From: Rhodanobacter sp. C03
GTDB lineage: Bacteria; Pseudomonadota; Gammaproteobacteria; Xanthomonadales; Rhodanobacteraceae
NCBI RefSeq assembly: GCF_002001175.1
Contig: NZ_MUNT01000001.1
Span: forward strand, 744,001-808,000
Direction of reading: 5' to 3'
Length of the DNA stretch: 64,000 nucleotides
The translations under genes and the position numbers were made by a program. Shown here piece after piece: positions 21,399 to 30,129 of this stretch. The notes beneath the pieces were generated by a model that made no database searches, had not been told where the DNA came from, and saw only the letters and a list, made by a program, of their open reading frames with translations. The stretch's first letter is position 1; the number at the start of each line of letters is the position of its first letter.

Positions 21399-21404
21399 TA
21401 GACT
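21399..21404 (+). promoter_or_regulatory. Possible -10 box for the riboswitch-controlled transcript
   Basis: TAGACT lies about 38 nt before the first conserved base of the FMN riboswitch, at the distance expected for a promoter serving it. The -35 is not obvious. Confidence 0.3.
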
Positions 21405-21441
21405 GCATCGGCCGGCCCAGCCGGCAAAACTCACATAGCGT

Positions 21442-21640
21442 CTTCAGGGCGGGGCGAAATTCCCCACCGGCGGTAGGTTGAAGGGTTCACGCCTGACAAC
21501 AAGCCCGCGAGCGCCTTGGTCCGGTCCGTGATGGACGATCCGTCATGGAGCAGGTCAAGGGTCAGCAGATCCGGTCAGATGCCGGAGCCGACGGTTGGAA
21601 GCTGGCGACAGTTTCCTCACAGTCCGGATAAAGAGAAGAC
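21442..21640 (+). ncRNA. FMN riboswitch (RFN element)
   Basis: The conserved RFN blocks occur in order: CTTCAGGGCGGGGCGAAATT from 21442, CCACCGGCGGTAGG around 21464-21478, AAGCCCGCGAGCG, GTCAGCAGATCCGGT, CCGGAGCCGACGGTT and the closing AGTCCGGATAAAGAGAAGA. The first and last blocks close the P1 stem. It binds FMN and lowers expression of the downstream riboflavin genes. The variable helix around 21515-21550 is long. About 140 nt separate it from ribE; a GCGTTTTTCGC segment at 21688-21698 may belong to the expression platform, but I could not resolve a clear terminator stem. Confidence 0.95.
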
Positions 21641-21777
21641 GGTCGGATGCGTGGCCTTGCAGCTGTGCGTCGGCCTCATGCCTTGGGGCGTTTTTCGCTT
21701 GTTGTCCAACGCGGGAAACGTTTCATGAAATCGATCCTGTTCATGCGAAACATCGCCCTCCTGCCGGAGCTGTGCTG

Positions 21778-22419
21778 ATGTTTACCGGCATCATCCAGTC
21801 CGTTGGCCGCATCGCGCGGCTCGAGCCGCGCGGCGGCGACGTGCGTCTGGCCGTCGATACGGCCGACCTTGATCTCACCGATGTGCAACTGGGCGATTCG
21901 ATCGCCGTGTCCGGCGTGTGCCTTACTGCTATCACGCTGGAGCCGCGTGGCTTCAGCGCGGATGTCTCCAACGAGACGCTGTCGCTGACCTCGCTGGGCA
22001 AGCTGAAGCCCGGCGATCCGGTGAACCTGGAGAAGGCGCTGCGCCTCGCCGACCGACTCGGCGGTCACCTAGTCTCCGGTCATGTCGATGGTCTCGGCAA
22101 GGTGGTGTCGATCACGCCGGACGGCCGCTCGCAACGCTGGACGTTCGAGGTGTCCGCTGGGATCTCGCGTTACATCGCGGCGAAGGGCTCGGTCTGCATC
22201 GACGGCACCAGCCTCACCGTCAACGAGGTCGCCGGTCATCGCTTCGGCGTCAACCTGATTCCGCACACAGTCGAGCACACTGCGTTCCATGTACGTCGCG
22301 TCGGTGACGCGGTGAATATCGAAGTGGACGTGGTGGCACGCTATATCGAACGGCTGCTGTCCAGCGGCGAGACGCCGCGGCTGGATGAGGCGTTTCTGAA
22401 GCAGCACGGATTTGCCTGA
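21778..22419 (+). CDS. ribE: Riboflavin synthase, alpha subunit
   Basis: It dismutates two 6,7-dimethyl-8-ribityllumazine molecules to riboflavin. The 213-residue product starts MFTGIIQSVG, the invariant N-terminus, and contains two lumazine-binding repeats (GVCLTA...FSADVSNETL and GTSLTVNEV...GVNLIPHT). ATG 21778 has GGAG 8 nt upstream; the longer open frame from 21595 lies inside the riboswitch and is not coding. It is the first gene after the FMN riboswitch. Confidence 0.96.
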   Translation: MFTGIIQSVGRIARLEPRGGDVRLAVDTADLDLTDVQLGDSIAVSGVCLTAITLEPRGFSADVSNETLSLTSLGKLKPGDPVNLEKALRLADRLGGHLVSGHVDGLGKVVSITPDGRSQRWTFEVSAGISRYIAAKGSVCIDGTSLTVNEVAGHRFGVNLIPHTVEHTAFHVRRVGDAVNIEVDVVARYIERLLSSGETPRLDEAFLKQHGFA

Positions 22420-22429
22420 TTCTTTAGCT

Positions 22430-22453
22430 CCTCCCCCTCCATGCTGGGGGAGG
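22430..22453. repeat. C/G-run hairpin CCTCCCCC/GGGGGAGG
   Basis: An 8-bp perfect stem (22430-22437 with 22446-22453) around TCCATGCT lies between ribE and ribBA. A similar element, TCCTTCCCCT/AGGGGAAGGA, lies at 32164-32188. These look like copies of a short palindromic intergenic repeat. Confidence 0.55.
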
Positions 22454-22479
22454 GAGAACATCACAACGAGACCCACATC

Positions 22480-23571
22480 ATGGCTTTCAACACCATCCCC
22501 GAAATCCTCGAAGACATCCGCGCCGGCCGTATGGTGGTGATCCTCGACGACGAGGATCGCGAGAACGAGGGTGATCTGATCATGGCCGCACAGATGGTGC
22601 GACCGGAAGACATCAACTTCATGGTGCGCGAGGCGCGCGGACTGGTCTGCCTCACGTTGACCGAGCAGCGCACGCGCCAGCTCGGCCTGCGCCCGATGGT
22701 GAGCGACAACACCTCGGCCTACCACACCAATTTCACCGTCTCGATCGAGGCGGCCGAGGGTGTCACCACCGGCATCTCCGCGCACGATCGCGCACGCACG
22801 ATCCAGGTGGCGGTGAAAGCCGATGCGAAGCCGCAGGATCTGTCCCAGCCCGGCCATATCTTCCCGCTCACCGCCCAGCCAGGCGGCGTGCTGACCCGTG
22901 CCGGGCATACCGAGGCCGGTTGCGATCTGGCTGCGCTGGCTGGATTGGAGCCATCGGCTGTGCTGATCGAGGTGCTGCATGAGGATGGCTCGATGGCGCG
23001 CCGTCCCGAGCTGGAAATCTTTGCGGCCAAGCACGGCTTGAAGATCGGCTCGATCGCTGACCTGATCCGCTATCGGCTGGAAACCGAGAAGACCGTGCAG
23101 CGCGTGCACGAGGAGCAGGTGGAAACCGAGTTCGGCCCGTTCCGCCTGATCGCCTACCGCGATGCGATCCGTCATGGCCTGCATTACGCGCTGGTGCGCG
23201 GCAAGGTGAATGATGGTGCGCCGGTGCTGTCGCGCGTGCATGTGCGCAATACGTTGTCAGACGTGCTGCATCTGAAGCGCGACGATCTCGGCCTCACTGT
23301 GACCTCGGCACTGCGCCGGATCGCCGACGAGGATCGCGGCGTGCTGCTGGTGCTGTCCGGCGAGGATACGTCGGAAGCCTTGCTGGCCCGATTGAATCGC
23401 CAGCCCAGCACGCAGGCGCCGGAAGAGGCGCAGCAACAGGAATGGCGCCAGCTTGGTCTCGGCGCGCAGATGCTGGCCGACCTTGGCGTGCACAAGCTGC
23501 GCGTGCTGGGTACGCCGCGCAAGCTGGTGGGCCTGGCCGGGTTCGATCTGGAAGTGGTCGAGTACGTGTAG
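22480..23571 (+). CDS. ribBA: 3,4-dihydroxy-2-butanone 4-phosphate synthase with GTP cyclohydrolase II-like C-terminal domain (apparently inactive)
   Basis: The N-terminal half is a complete RibB: acidic metal site [16 protein letters not shown] at 23-38 and the GHIFPL and [11 protein letters not shown] segments. The C-terminal half (about 200-363) has the RibA fold ([13 protein letters not shown]) but lacks the zinc motif. Where active GTP cyclohydrolase II has HSECLTGD...RCDC, this protein reads [16 protein letters not shown] from H254, so none of the three zinc cysteines is there. Riboflavin synthesis should need a separate RibA elsewhere. ATG 22480 is preferred; an upstream ATG at 22441 lies in the hairpin repeat. 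Confidence 0.93.
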   Translation: MAFNTIPEILEDIRAGRMVVILDDEDRENEGDLIMAAQMVRPEDINFMVREARGLVCLTLTEQRTRQLGLRPMVSDNTSAYHTNFTVSIEAAEGVTTGISAHDRARTIQVAVKADAKPQDLSQPGHIFPLTAQPGGVLTRAGHTEAGCDLAALAGLEPSAVLIEVLHEDGSMARRPELEIFAAKHGLKIGSIADLIRYRLETEKTVQRVHEEQVETEFGPFRLIAYRDAIRHGLHYALVRGKVNDGAPVLSRVHVRNTLSDVLHLKRDDLGLTVTSALRRIADEDRGVLLVLSGEDTSEALLARLNRQPSTQAPEEAQQQEWRQLGLGAQMLADLGVHKLRVLGTPRKLVGLAGFDLEVVEYV

Positions 23572-23592
23572 CCGACAGCCCCGCCTATTCTG

Positions 23593-23665
23593 TGTAGGAG
23601 CGGCTTCAGCCGCGATGCTTCTGGCTGATGCGCTGAAGAGCATCGCGGCTGAAGCCGCTCCTACA
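23593..23665. repeat. REP-type palindromic element, copy 2
   Basis: Arms 23593-23619 and 23639-23665 (27 nt, perfectly complementary) begin with the same TGTAGGAGCGGCTTCAGCC as copy 1. The copy separates ribBA from ldcA inside the riboflavin cluster and may partly uncouple downstream expression. Confidence 0.9.
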
Positions 23666-23758
23666 ATGTTCCATGCGCTGCCCGACGATGCCACATCTTT
23701 GCCATGCGGCAGCCGCTGCATCACCGCATAATCCGGTTTTCTTCCACTGACGAAGCCC

Positions 23759-24712
23759 ATGTCCGAAACGCATATCCGCCTGATCGCGCCCTCCGGCTAT
23801 CCGCACGACCGTGCTGCGATGATGCGTGGCGTCGGGCGATTGCAGGCCGCGGGTTGCCAGGTCGACGGGATCGATGTGCTCGAACGCACCGAGCTGCGCT
23901 ATGCCGGTGGTGACGCGCAGCGTGTCGACGACCTCAATGCGCTGGCGACCTGCGAGCAGCTGCCGGATATCGCGTTGTCGATACGCGGCGGTTACGGCGC
24001 CACGCGGCTGCTGGAGTACATCGATTACGCCGCGTTGCGCGAGCGTCTGAGCGGAGCGAACACCGTGCTGGTCGGCCACAGCGATTTCACTGCGCTGCAG
24101 ATGGCATTGCATGCGAAGAGTGGATTGATCACGTTCGGCGGCCCGATGCTGGGACCGGACTTCGGCGCCGCGACCTTCAGCGATTTCACCTGGCAGCACT
24201 TCTGGGGCACGGTCACCGCGCCGCAGGCCAACGCGAGCTGGGACGCAGATGGCGAGACCGAGCTGGATGTCGAAGGGCCGCTATGGGGCGGAAACCTCGC
24301 GATGCTGTGCAGCCTGCTTGGCACGCCGTATTTTCCGAAGATCGACGGCGGCATCCTGTTCGTCGAGGACGTCGGCGAACCGCCGTTCCGGATCGAGAGG
24401 CTGCTGTACCAGCTGCACCTGTCCGGCGTGCTGGATCGGCAGCGCGCACTGCTGCTCGGCGACTTCAGCGCTTGCCGGCCCAGTACCTATGACAACGGTT
24501 ACGATCTCAGCGCCGGGTTTGCCCAGATCGGCCGGCTGACGCGCGTGCCGGTGATCGCCAACCTGCCGTTCGGCCATGAGCCGGACAAGTTCACCTTGCC
24601 GTTCGGTGCGCCGGCTCGTTTGCGGGTATCCGGTGGCCAGGCACGGCTGGATTTCTCCGGTTATCCCCATTTCGACCGGCCGGTGCCGGCCAGTCCGGTC
24701 GAAAACCCGTAA
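23759..24712 (+). CDS. ldcA: Muramoyltetrapeptide LD-carboxypeptidase (family S66)
   Basis: A cytoplasmic enzyme of peptidoglycan recycling that removes the terminal D-Ala from tetrapeptides. The 317-residue protein has the S66 fold, with the nucleophile motif VGHSDFT (S108), the FVEDVGEPPFRIER glutamate around residue 205 and FGHEPDK histidine around residue 278, plus RGGYGATRLL near 76-85. It is inserted between ribBA and ribH, which is not the usual riboflavin order, and is bounded upstream by a REP element. Confidence 0.93.
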   Translation: MSETHIRLIAPSGYPHDRAAMMRGVGRLQAAGCQVDGIDVLERTELRYAGGDAQRVDDLNALATCEQLPDIALSIRGGYGATRLLEYIDYAALRERLSGANTVLVGHSDFTALQMALHAKSGLITFGGPMLGPDFGAATFSDFTWQHFWGTVTAPQANASWDADGETELDVEGPLWGGNLAMLCSLLGTPYFPKIDGGILFVEDVGEPPFRIERLLYQLHLSGVLDRQRALLLGDFSACRPSTYDNGYDLSAGFAQIGRLTRVPVIANLPFGHEPDKFTLPFGAPARLRVSGGQARLDFSGYPHFDRPVPASPVENP

Positions 24713-24754
24713 AATAGCTGGCCCGCATGGGCTCGCCCACAGGAACTGCAATCC

Positions 24755-25216
24755 ATGAAGATCATCGAAGGCGATTTCGCCACGCCGAAAGGCCGTTTTG
24801 CCATCGTTGCCGGCCGTTTCAACGGCTTCGTCGTCGAGCCGCTGGTGGCCGGCGCCCGCGACGCCCTGGTGCGTCATGGTGTGAAGGATGACGCGATCGA
24901 TCTGATCCGCGTGCCGGGCGCGTTCGAGATCGCGCTGGCCGCGCACAAGCTGGCGAACTCCGGCAAGTACGTGGCGGTGATCGCGCTGGGCGCGGTGATC
25001 CGCGGCTCCACTCCGCACTTCGACTTCGTCGCCAGTGAGTGTGCCAAGGGTCTTTCGCTGGCCGCGCACACTTCCGGCGTGCCGGTGGCATTCGGCGTAT
25101 TGACCACCGACAGCATCGAGCAGGCGATCGAGCGCTCGGGCACCAAGGCCGGCAACAAGGGTGCCGACGCAGCGATCGCCGCGCTGGAAATGGTCAACCT
25201 GTACGGGAAGCTGTGA
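24755..25216 (+). CDS. ribH: 6,7-dimethyl-8-ribityllumazine synthase
   Basis: The penultimate enzyme of riboflavin synthesis; it condenses the RibB product with the RibD-pathway pyrimidine and assembles into large oligomers. The 153-residue product contains [44 protein letters not shown] and [11 protein letters not shown]. Its TGA overlaps the ATG of nusB, so the two are coupled. Separate promoter control downstream of ldcA is possible. Confidence 0.97.
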   Translation: MKIIEGDFATPKGRFAIVAGRFNGFVVEPLVAGARDALVRHGVKDDAIDLIRVPGAFEIALAAHKLANSGKYVAVIALGAVIRGSTPHFDFVASECAKGLSLAAHTSGVPVAFGVLTTDSIEQAIERSGTKAGNKGADAAIAALEMVNLYGKL

Positions 25217-25662
25217 TGAACCAGCGTCCGGAAGGCATCGATCTCGCCGCTCGCTCGCGTGCCCGTCGCCGCGCGCTGCAGGCGCTGTACGCCTGGCAGA
25301 TGAGTGGCAGTCACATGAATGCGGTGATCGATCAGTTCCGTCACGAGCAGGACATGGAAGTGGCCGACCTCGAGTACTTCGAGGATCTGCTGCACGGTGT
25401 GGAGACCAACGTCGACGCACTCGATGCGTGTCTGCGCCCGCACATCGACCGTGAGGTGGCGCAGATCGATCCGATCGAACGCGCTGCCCTGCGCCTGGCC
25501 ACGTATGAACTGAAGTTTCGCCCGGACGTGCCGTACCGGGTGGTAATCAACGAGGCGATCGAGGTCACCAAGCGTTTCGGCGCCGATCATGGCCACAGCT
25601 ACGTCAATGGTGTGCTGGACAAGCTCGCCGCCGAATTGCGCACCGTCGAGAAGCGGGGCTGA
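25216..25662 (+). CDS. nusB: Transcription antitermination factor NusB
   Basis: With NusE it binds boxA RNA and supports antitermination of rRNA operons. The 148-residue all-helical protein has the N-terminal ARSRARRRALQALYAWQ helix and the conserved YVNGVLDKLA C-terminus. ATG 25216 overlaps the ribH stop; the longer upstream frame is not coding. Its own TGA overlaps the start of the acetyltransferase gene, continuing a chain of coupled starts. Confidence 0.96.
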   Translation: MNQRPEGIDLAARSRARRRALQALYAWQMSGSHMNAVIDQFRHEQDMEVADLEYFEDLLHGVETNVDALDACLRPHIDREVAQIDPIERAALRLATYELKFRPDVPYRVVINEAIEVTKRFGADHGHSYVNGVLDKLAAELRTVEKRG

Positions 25663-26210
25663 TGACTGCGGTCGTGGCAGATTTTCCGTCCGTTGAACTG
25701 GTGCCGGTGATCGAGACCGAGCGGCTGCGGCTGCGCGCCCATCGGGCAGATGACTACGCTACCTGCATGGCGATCTGGTCCGATCCCGAGGTGGTCCGCT
25801 ATATCGGTGGCCGCGTGTTCACGGCCGAGGAAGTGTGGAAGCGTCTGCTGCAGTACGTCGGGCTGTGGAGTCTGCTCGGCTACGGCTATTGGGCGGTCGA
25901 GGAAAAGGATAGCGGTCGCTATATCGGCGATATCGGCTTTGCCGATTTCAAGCGCGACATGCAGCCATCGCTGCAAGGCATGCTGGAATTCGGCTGGGTG
26001 CTGGCGCCGCAGGCGCATGGCAACGGCTATGCGAGCGAGGCGGTGGCGGCGATCACGACGTGGGGCCAGGCGCATCGGCCCGAGCTGCGCGTGGTGTGCA
26101 TCATCGCGCCCGAGAACCTGCCCTCGATCCGGGTGGCCGAGAAAGCCGGGTTCCGGCTGTGGCAGCAGACGGTCTATCACGACAGTCCCACCCTCGTTTT
26201 TACTCGCTAG
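25662..26210 (+). CDS. GNAT family N-acetyltransferase (RimJ/RimL-like)
   Basis: The 182-residue product has the acetyltransferase-3 pattern: IETERLRLRAHRADDY at the start, WAVEEKDSGRYIGDIGF in the middle and the acetyl-CoA loop around WVLAPQAHGNGYASEA, ending with NLPSIRVAEKAGFRLW. This type acetylates protein N-termini or small amines; the substrate is unknown. It is translationally coupled to nusB and lies between it and thiL, a position usually empty in other gammaproteobacteria. Confidence 0.88.
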   Translation: MTAVVADFPSVELVPVIETERLRLRAHRADDYATCMAIWSDPEVVRYIGGRVFTAEEVWKRLLQYVGLWSLLGYGYWAVEEKDSGRYIGDIGFADFKRDMQPSLQGMLEFGWVLAPQAHGNGYASEAVAAITTWGQAHRPELRVVCIIAPENLPSIRVAEKAGFRLWQQTVYHDSPTLVFTR

Positions 26211-26236
26211 CTGCATCTTCATCGGGCGATCCGTTG

Positions 26237-27205
26237 ATGGAATTCGATCTGATTGAACTGATCCGTCGCCACACGGCGCAGCCACGCGACGACGTGCGTC
26301 TGGGCATCGGCGACGATGCCGCCGTACTCGCGGTACCGGCAGGGCAGGAACTGGCGGTGGCGATCGACACCCTGGTTGATGGCGTCCATTTCCCACGCGG
26401 CACGGCCGCCGCCGATATCGGCTGGAAGGCGTTGGCGGTGAACCTGTCCGATCTCGCCGCGATGGGCGCGAGCCCGGCCTGGGCGGTGCTGGCGCTGACG
26501 CTGCCAGCGGCCGATGCCGCTTTCGTCGAGGGCTTTGCCGAAGGCTTCGCTCAGCTGGCGCAGCCGCACCGGCTCGCCCTGGTCGGCGGCGACACCACTC
26601 GCGGCCCCCTCTGCATCAGCGTGGCGGTGCACGGTTTCGTGCCGCCGGGCAAGGCGCTAACGCGTGCCGGTGCGCGCGTGGGTGATGCAGTGCTGGTCAC
26701 CGGTACGTTGGGTGATGCCGCCGCGGGGCTGCACGCCTTGCAGCATCCCTGGCGCGACGACGACCCGCGCAGCAGTCTGCGTGAGTTCCTGATCGAACGG
26801 CTCAACCGCCCCGTGCCGCGACTGGCCGCCGGCGCCGCGTTGCGCGGGCAGGCGAGTGCCTGCGCCGATATTTCCGACGGCCTGCTCGCCGACCTCGGCC
26901 ATATCTGCACGGCCAGTGGAGTCGGCGCGGAGATCGAGGCGGCGCTGCTACCACGCTCATCGGCGTTGTTGGGCCTGCACGACGAGGCGACGGCGCTGCA
27001 TTTCGCACTCAGCGGTGGCGACGATTACGAACTGTGCTTCACCGTGCCGGCGCAGCGGCTCGCCGACGTGCAGGCGGATCTCTCGCGGCTCGGCTGTGGC
27101 GTGACGCGGATTGGCCGTATCGTGGAAGGAAAGAGTGTGCGTGTGCGCGGCGCAGACGGTGCATGGTTGAACACGGATCGATCTGGCTGGGAGCATTTCG
27201 CTTGA
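26237..27205 (+). CDS. thiL: Thiamine-monophosphate kinase
   Basis: It phosphorylates thiamine phosphate to the cofactor thiamine diphosphate. The 322-residue protein shows the PurM-like ATP-binding pattern: GIGDDAAVL, TLVDGVHFP, LSDLAAMGA, LVGGDTTRGP, CADISDGLLADLGH and SGGDDYELCF. ATG 26237 is chosen; upstream codons belong to the previous gene's other frame. Its TGA overlaps a TTG start of pgpA. Confidence 0.95.
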   Translation: MEFDLIELIRRHTAQPRDDVRLGIGDDAAVLAVPAGQELAVAIDTLVDGVHFPRGTAAADIGWKALAVNLSDLAAMGASPAWAVLALTLPAADAAFVEGFAEGFAQLAQPHRLALVGGDTTRGPLCISVAVHGFVPPGKALTRAGARVGDAVLVTGTLGDAAAGLHALQHPWRDDDPRSSLREFLIERLNRPVPRLAAGAALRGQASACADISDGLLADLGHICTASGVGAEIEAALLPRSSALLGLHDEATALHFALSGGDDYELCFTVPAQRLADVQADLSRLGCGVTRIGRIVEGKSVRVRGADGAWLNTDRSGWEHFA

Positions 27206-27723
27206 GCGCCAAGAAGACCCTCAGCGCTGAACAGCGTCGTGCCTTGCTGGCCACGCCTGCGGGTTGGCTGGCTTGCGGTTTCGGTTCGGGGCTGACGCCG
27301 GTGGCGCAGGGCACGTTCGGCTCATTGGCGGCGCTGCTGCCGTGGCTGCTGCTGCGCGAGCTGCCACTTCCGATTTATCTGCTCGTGTTGCTGCTCGGTT
27401 TTGGCGTCGGCGTATGGGCCTGCAATGTGGCTGGGCGTGCGGTCGGTGTCGATGATCACCGCAGTCTGGTGTGGGACGAATTCATCGGCCAGTGGATCGC
27501 GTTGATCCCGCTGCTGATTCCCGCGCTGCTGCCGGCCAACGGATTCGCATGGTGGATGTTGCCGGCCGGCTTCGTGCTGTTCCGCCTGTTCGACGTGTGG
27601 AAACCGTGGCCGATCAGCTGGCTAGACCGGCATCTGAAAGGTGGCATGGGTGTGATGGTCGATGACGTAGTCGCCGGGGTTTTTGCCGCCATCGTGTTGG
27701 CGCTTGGGCTGTACGTTCTGTAG
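27202..27723 (+). CDS. pgpA: Phosphatidylglycerophosphatase A
   Basis: An inner-membrane lipid phosphatase that makes phosphatidylglycerol. The 173-residue product contains the family motifs GFGSGLTPVAQGTFGSL, VWDEFIGQW, FRLFDVWKPWPISW and MVDDVVAG, with several hydrophobic helices between. TTG 27202 overlaps the thiL stop (TTGA) and has GGGAG 8 nt upstream, which decides the start. An ATG at 27163 would lie deep inside thiL. Confidence 0.94.
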   Translation: MSAKKTLSAEQRRALLATPAGWLACGFGSGLTPVAQGTFGSLAALLPWLLLRELPLPIYLLVLLLGFGVGVWACNVAGRAVGVDDHRSLVWDEFIGQWIALIPLLIPALLPANGFAWWMLPAGFVLFRLFDVWKPWPISWLDRHLKGGMGVMVDDVVAGVFAAIVLALGLYVL

Positions 27724-27773
27724 TGAGTTACCGCATCGTGTGTGCTGTTCGGTAATGACCAAAAGGTGCAGCG

Positions 27774-28664
27774 GTGAGAAGGTATCGGATCCTGCGCATA
27801 GCTGCATTCGGGTTAATTACCATTGCGGTCGCGCTGCTGGCAGGCATCTGGATAGCTGGCGACGTATTGATCCATCCTGCGGCTGCAAAAATTGGCACCC
27901 CACCACCGGATTTTCCAGCGTGGCCGGTTGCTTTTAGAAGTCCCTCGGGTGCGCTTATCCAAGGCTGGTTCGCGCCGGGGCAGGGCCGCGGCGCGGTACT
28001 CCTGCTGCACGGGGTACGCGCAAATCGCTTGAGTATGCTGGACCGCGCCAGGTTTCTGCATGCGGCTGGCTATTCGGTAATGCTGATCGACTTTCAGGCA
28101 TCAGGCGAGAGCAGCGGCAAGGCGATCACCTTCGGCTATCTCGAGGCGAAGGATGCTGCCGCGGCATTGGCTCGTTTGAAGGAGCTGGCGCCCGGTGAGC
28201 GAGTGGGCATTATCGGTACCTCGATGGGTGGTGCGGCGACCTTGCTTGCCGAGCCAATACTCGACGTCGATGCGATTGTATTGGAGCAGGTCTATCCCAC
28301 ACTGTCTCAGGCAGTGAATGATCGCCTGGAACTTCATGCTGGTGCCCTGGGCCGATGGTTTGCGCCCTTGTTGCTCAGCACGGTCCGGCCACACCTCGGC
28401 ATAACACTGGATCAGATGCGTCCTATCGATAGAATCGGCCAGATTCACGTACCCAAACTTCTCATCGTCGGTGATGCTGACCAGCACACCCGACTCGATG
28501 AATCGATGGCGATGTACAAGATGGCATCTCCGCCAAAGGAATTGTGGGTCATTCACGGTGCGAAGCACGTCGATCTTTATCGTTACAGCGGTAATGCATA
28601 TGAGGTCCGAATCCTAGCCTTTTTCAATACATGGATCCGCAAACCTCAATCATCGATGCAGTGA
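27774..28664 (+). CDS. Membrane-anchored alpha/beta hydrolase
   Basis: The 296-residue product has an N-terminal membrane anchor or signal (about residues 8-30). An alpha/beta-hydrolase domain follows with LLLHGVRANR, nucleophile elbow GTSMGG (around residue 149) and a late HGAKHVDLYRY histidine. This resembles the YfhR/BEM46-type hydrolases. The GTG start is preceded by AAAAGG. The DNA is visibly less GC-rich than its neighbours and uses more A/T-ending codons, which hints at later acquisition. Substrate unknown. Confidence 0.83.
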   Translation: MRRYRILRIAAFGLITIAVALLAGIWIAGDVLIHPAAAKIGTPPPDFPAWPVAFRSPSGALIQGWFAPGQGRGAVLLLHGVRANRLSMLDRARFLHAAGYSVMLIDFQASGESSGKAITFGYLEAKDAAAALARLKELAPGERVGIIGTSMGGAATLLAEPILDVDAIVLEQVYPTLSQAVNDRLELHAGALGRWFAPLLLSTVRPHLGITLDQMRPIDRIGQIHVPKLLIVGDADQHTRLDESMAMYKMASPPKELWVIHGAKHVDLYRYSGNAYEVRILAFFNTWIRKPQSSMQ

Positions 28665-28738
28665 TTTGATATCGCGATTGGACGCCAAGCATGAAGAGTT
28701 GTCATGCTGGTGATCTTCCCCGACACAGGAGCATCCCC

Positions 28739-29713
28739 ATGCTTTATCGCCGCCTTGGTCGCACCGGCCTGCAACTTTCCGCGCTGTCGTTCGGCGCCTG
28801 GGTCACTTTTGGCAAACAGGTGGGGCGAACGCAGGCGCGTGACCTGCTCGCGTTGGCCCACGATCGCGGGGTGAATTTTTTCGACAACGCCGAGACCTAC
28901 AACAACGGCGTGGCCGAGCAGGTGATGGGCGACGTGCTGGCCGACCTGCGTTTTCCGCGCGACAGTTACTGCGTCTCCAGCAAGGTGTTCTTCGGTGCAC
29001 ACGACAAACCGTTGCCAACCCAGCGCGGGTTGTCGCGCAAGCACGTGATGGAGGCCTGCAGGCAGGCGCTGCAGCGCCTGCGTGTCGACTATCTGGATCT
29101 GTATTTCTGCCATCGGCCCGATCCGGATACGCCGATCGAAGAAACCGTGGCGGCGATGGATACGCTGATCCGTCAGGGCAAGGTGTTGTACTGGGGTACC
29201 AGCGAGTGGCCGGCCGAGGCGATCCATGAGGCGCATCGGATCGCGCATGAAAATCATCTGTATGCGCCGGTGATGGAACAGCCGCAGTACAACCTGCTGC
29301 ATCGCGAGCGGGTCGAGGTGGAGTATGCGCCGCTGTATGCCGCCTATGGCATGGGCACCACGATTTGGTCGCCGCTGGCGTCCGGTTTGCTCAGCGGCAA
29401 GTACAACGACGGCGTGCCGGCCGATTCGCGGTTGACCCAGCCGGGCTACGAATGGCTGCGCGAAAGCGTGCTTGGTCATGGCAACGAACGCATCGACAAG
29501 GTGCGCGCGCTGCAGCCGATCGCCGACGAGCTGGATGTCAGCCTGGCGCAGCTGGCGATCGCCTGGTGCCTGCTCAACGAACATGTTTCCACCGTGATGC
29601 TCGGCGCCAGCCGACGCGAGCAGCTGGAACATAACCTGGATGCGCTGGAGGTCCTGCCACGACTGGACGCGGGGATTGCGCAGCGGATCCGGCGGATCGT
29701 CGAAGCAGCTTGA
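28739..29713 (+). CDS. Aldo/keto reductase (Kv-beta/YghZ-like)
   Basis: The 324-residue TIM-barrel oxidoreductase starts YRRLGRTGLQLSALSFG. It carries the catalytic set: Asp and Tyr in FFDNAETYNNG, Lys in SSKVFFG and His in YFCHRPDPDTP. The NADPH-binding end QLAIAWCLLNEHV...GASRREQLEHN is typical of the potassium-channel-beta-like branch. ATG 28739 follows AGGAG at 7 nt. Likely substrates are aldehydes such as methylglyoxal, but this is not determined by the sequence. Confidence 0.92.
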   Translation: MLYRRLGRTGLQLSALSFGAWVTFGKQVGRTQARDLLALAHDRGVNFFDNAETYNNGVAEQVMGDVLADLRFPRDSYCVSSKVFFGAHDKPLPTQRGLSRKHVMEACRQALQRLRVDYLDLYFCHRPDPDTPIEETVAAMDTLIRQGKVLYWGTSEWPAEAIHEAHRIAHENHLYAPVMEQPQYNLLHRERVEVEYAPLYAAYGMGTTIWSPLASGLLSGKYNDGVPADSRLTQPGYEWLRESVLGHGNERIDKVRALQPIADELDVSLAQLAIAWCLLNEHVSTVMLGASRREQLEHNLDALEVLPRLDAGIAQRIRRIVEAA

Positions 29714-29756
29714 CCGGGTGTATCGGCGTGGCAGCGTACGGAATGGTTGACAGTTA

Positions 29757-29775
29757 AATGAGAATCATTATCATT
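29757..29775 (+). promoter_or_regulatory. Fur box upstream of hemP
   Basis: AATGAGAATCATTATCATT closely matches the 19-bp Fur consensus (GATAATGATAATCATTATC) and lies 31 nt before the hemP ATG. Binding of Fe-loaded Fur should repress hemP and the next gene when iron is plentiful. Confidence 0.88.
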
Positions 29776-29805
29776 CGACTACACTGACTTCCTGTGGAAT
29801 CTGCC

Positions 29806-30015
29806 ATGTCGACACCTGCCTTTTCCTTGCCTTTGTCCTTGCCGCAACCGCTGGCCGCGTTGCGTCGCCCGTCGCCTGGCGTCGCGACTGCAGGGACGCG
29901 GCATGTCTCCAGTCAGTCGTTGCTGGCCGGTGCGCGCGAACTGGTGATCCAGCATCAAGGTGGTGAATACCACCTGCGCCTGACCCGCAACGACAAGCTG
30001 ATCCTGACCAAGTAA
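29806..30015 (+). CDS. hemP: Hemin uptake protein HemP
   Basis: A 69-residue protein with the HemP signature at its end: SSQSLLAGARELVIQHQGGE then YHLRLTRNDKLILTK. HemP promotes heme-receptor expression in several proteobacteria. The N-terminal third is Pro/Leu-rich and variable. ATG 29806 is preferred to GTG 29794, although no strong ribosome binding site is visible. A Fur box lies directly upstream. No TonB receptor gene is adjacent in the window. Confidence 0.9.
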   Translation: MSTPAFSLPLSLPQPLAALRRPSPGVATAGTRHVSSQSLLAGARELVIQHQGGEYHLRLTRNDKLILTK

Positions 30016-30129
30016 GCAGTTGCCAGCTGCTTCATCGCACGGCTGCTGCTCGGCGCCGCGTGTCCACCAAGCCTGTCGCCAGTGCGGTCCGTGAGGGCGC
30101 CAGCTGGGCTGTATCTGTCGGAGGTTCCG

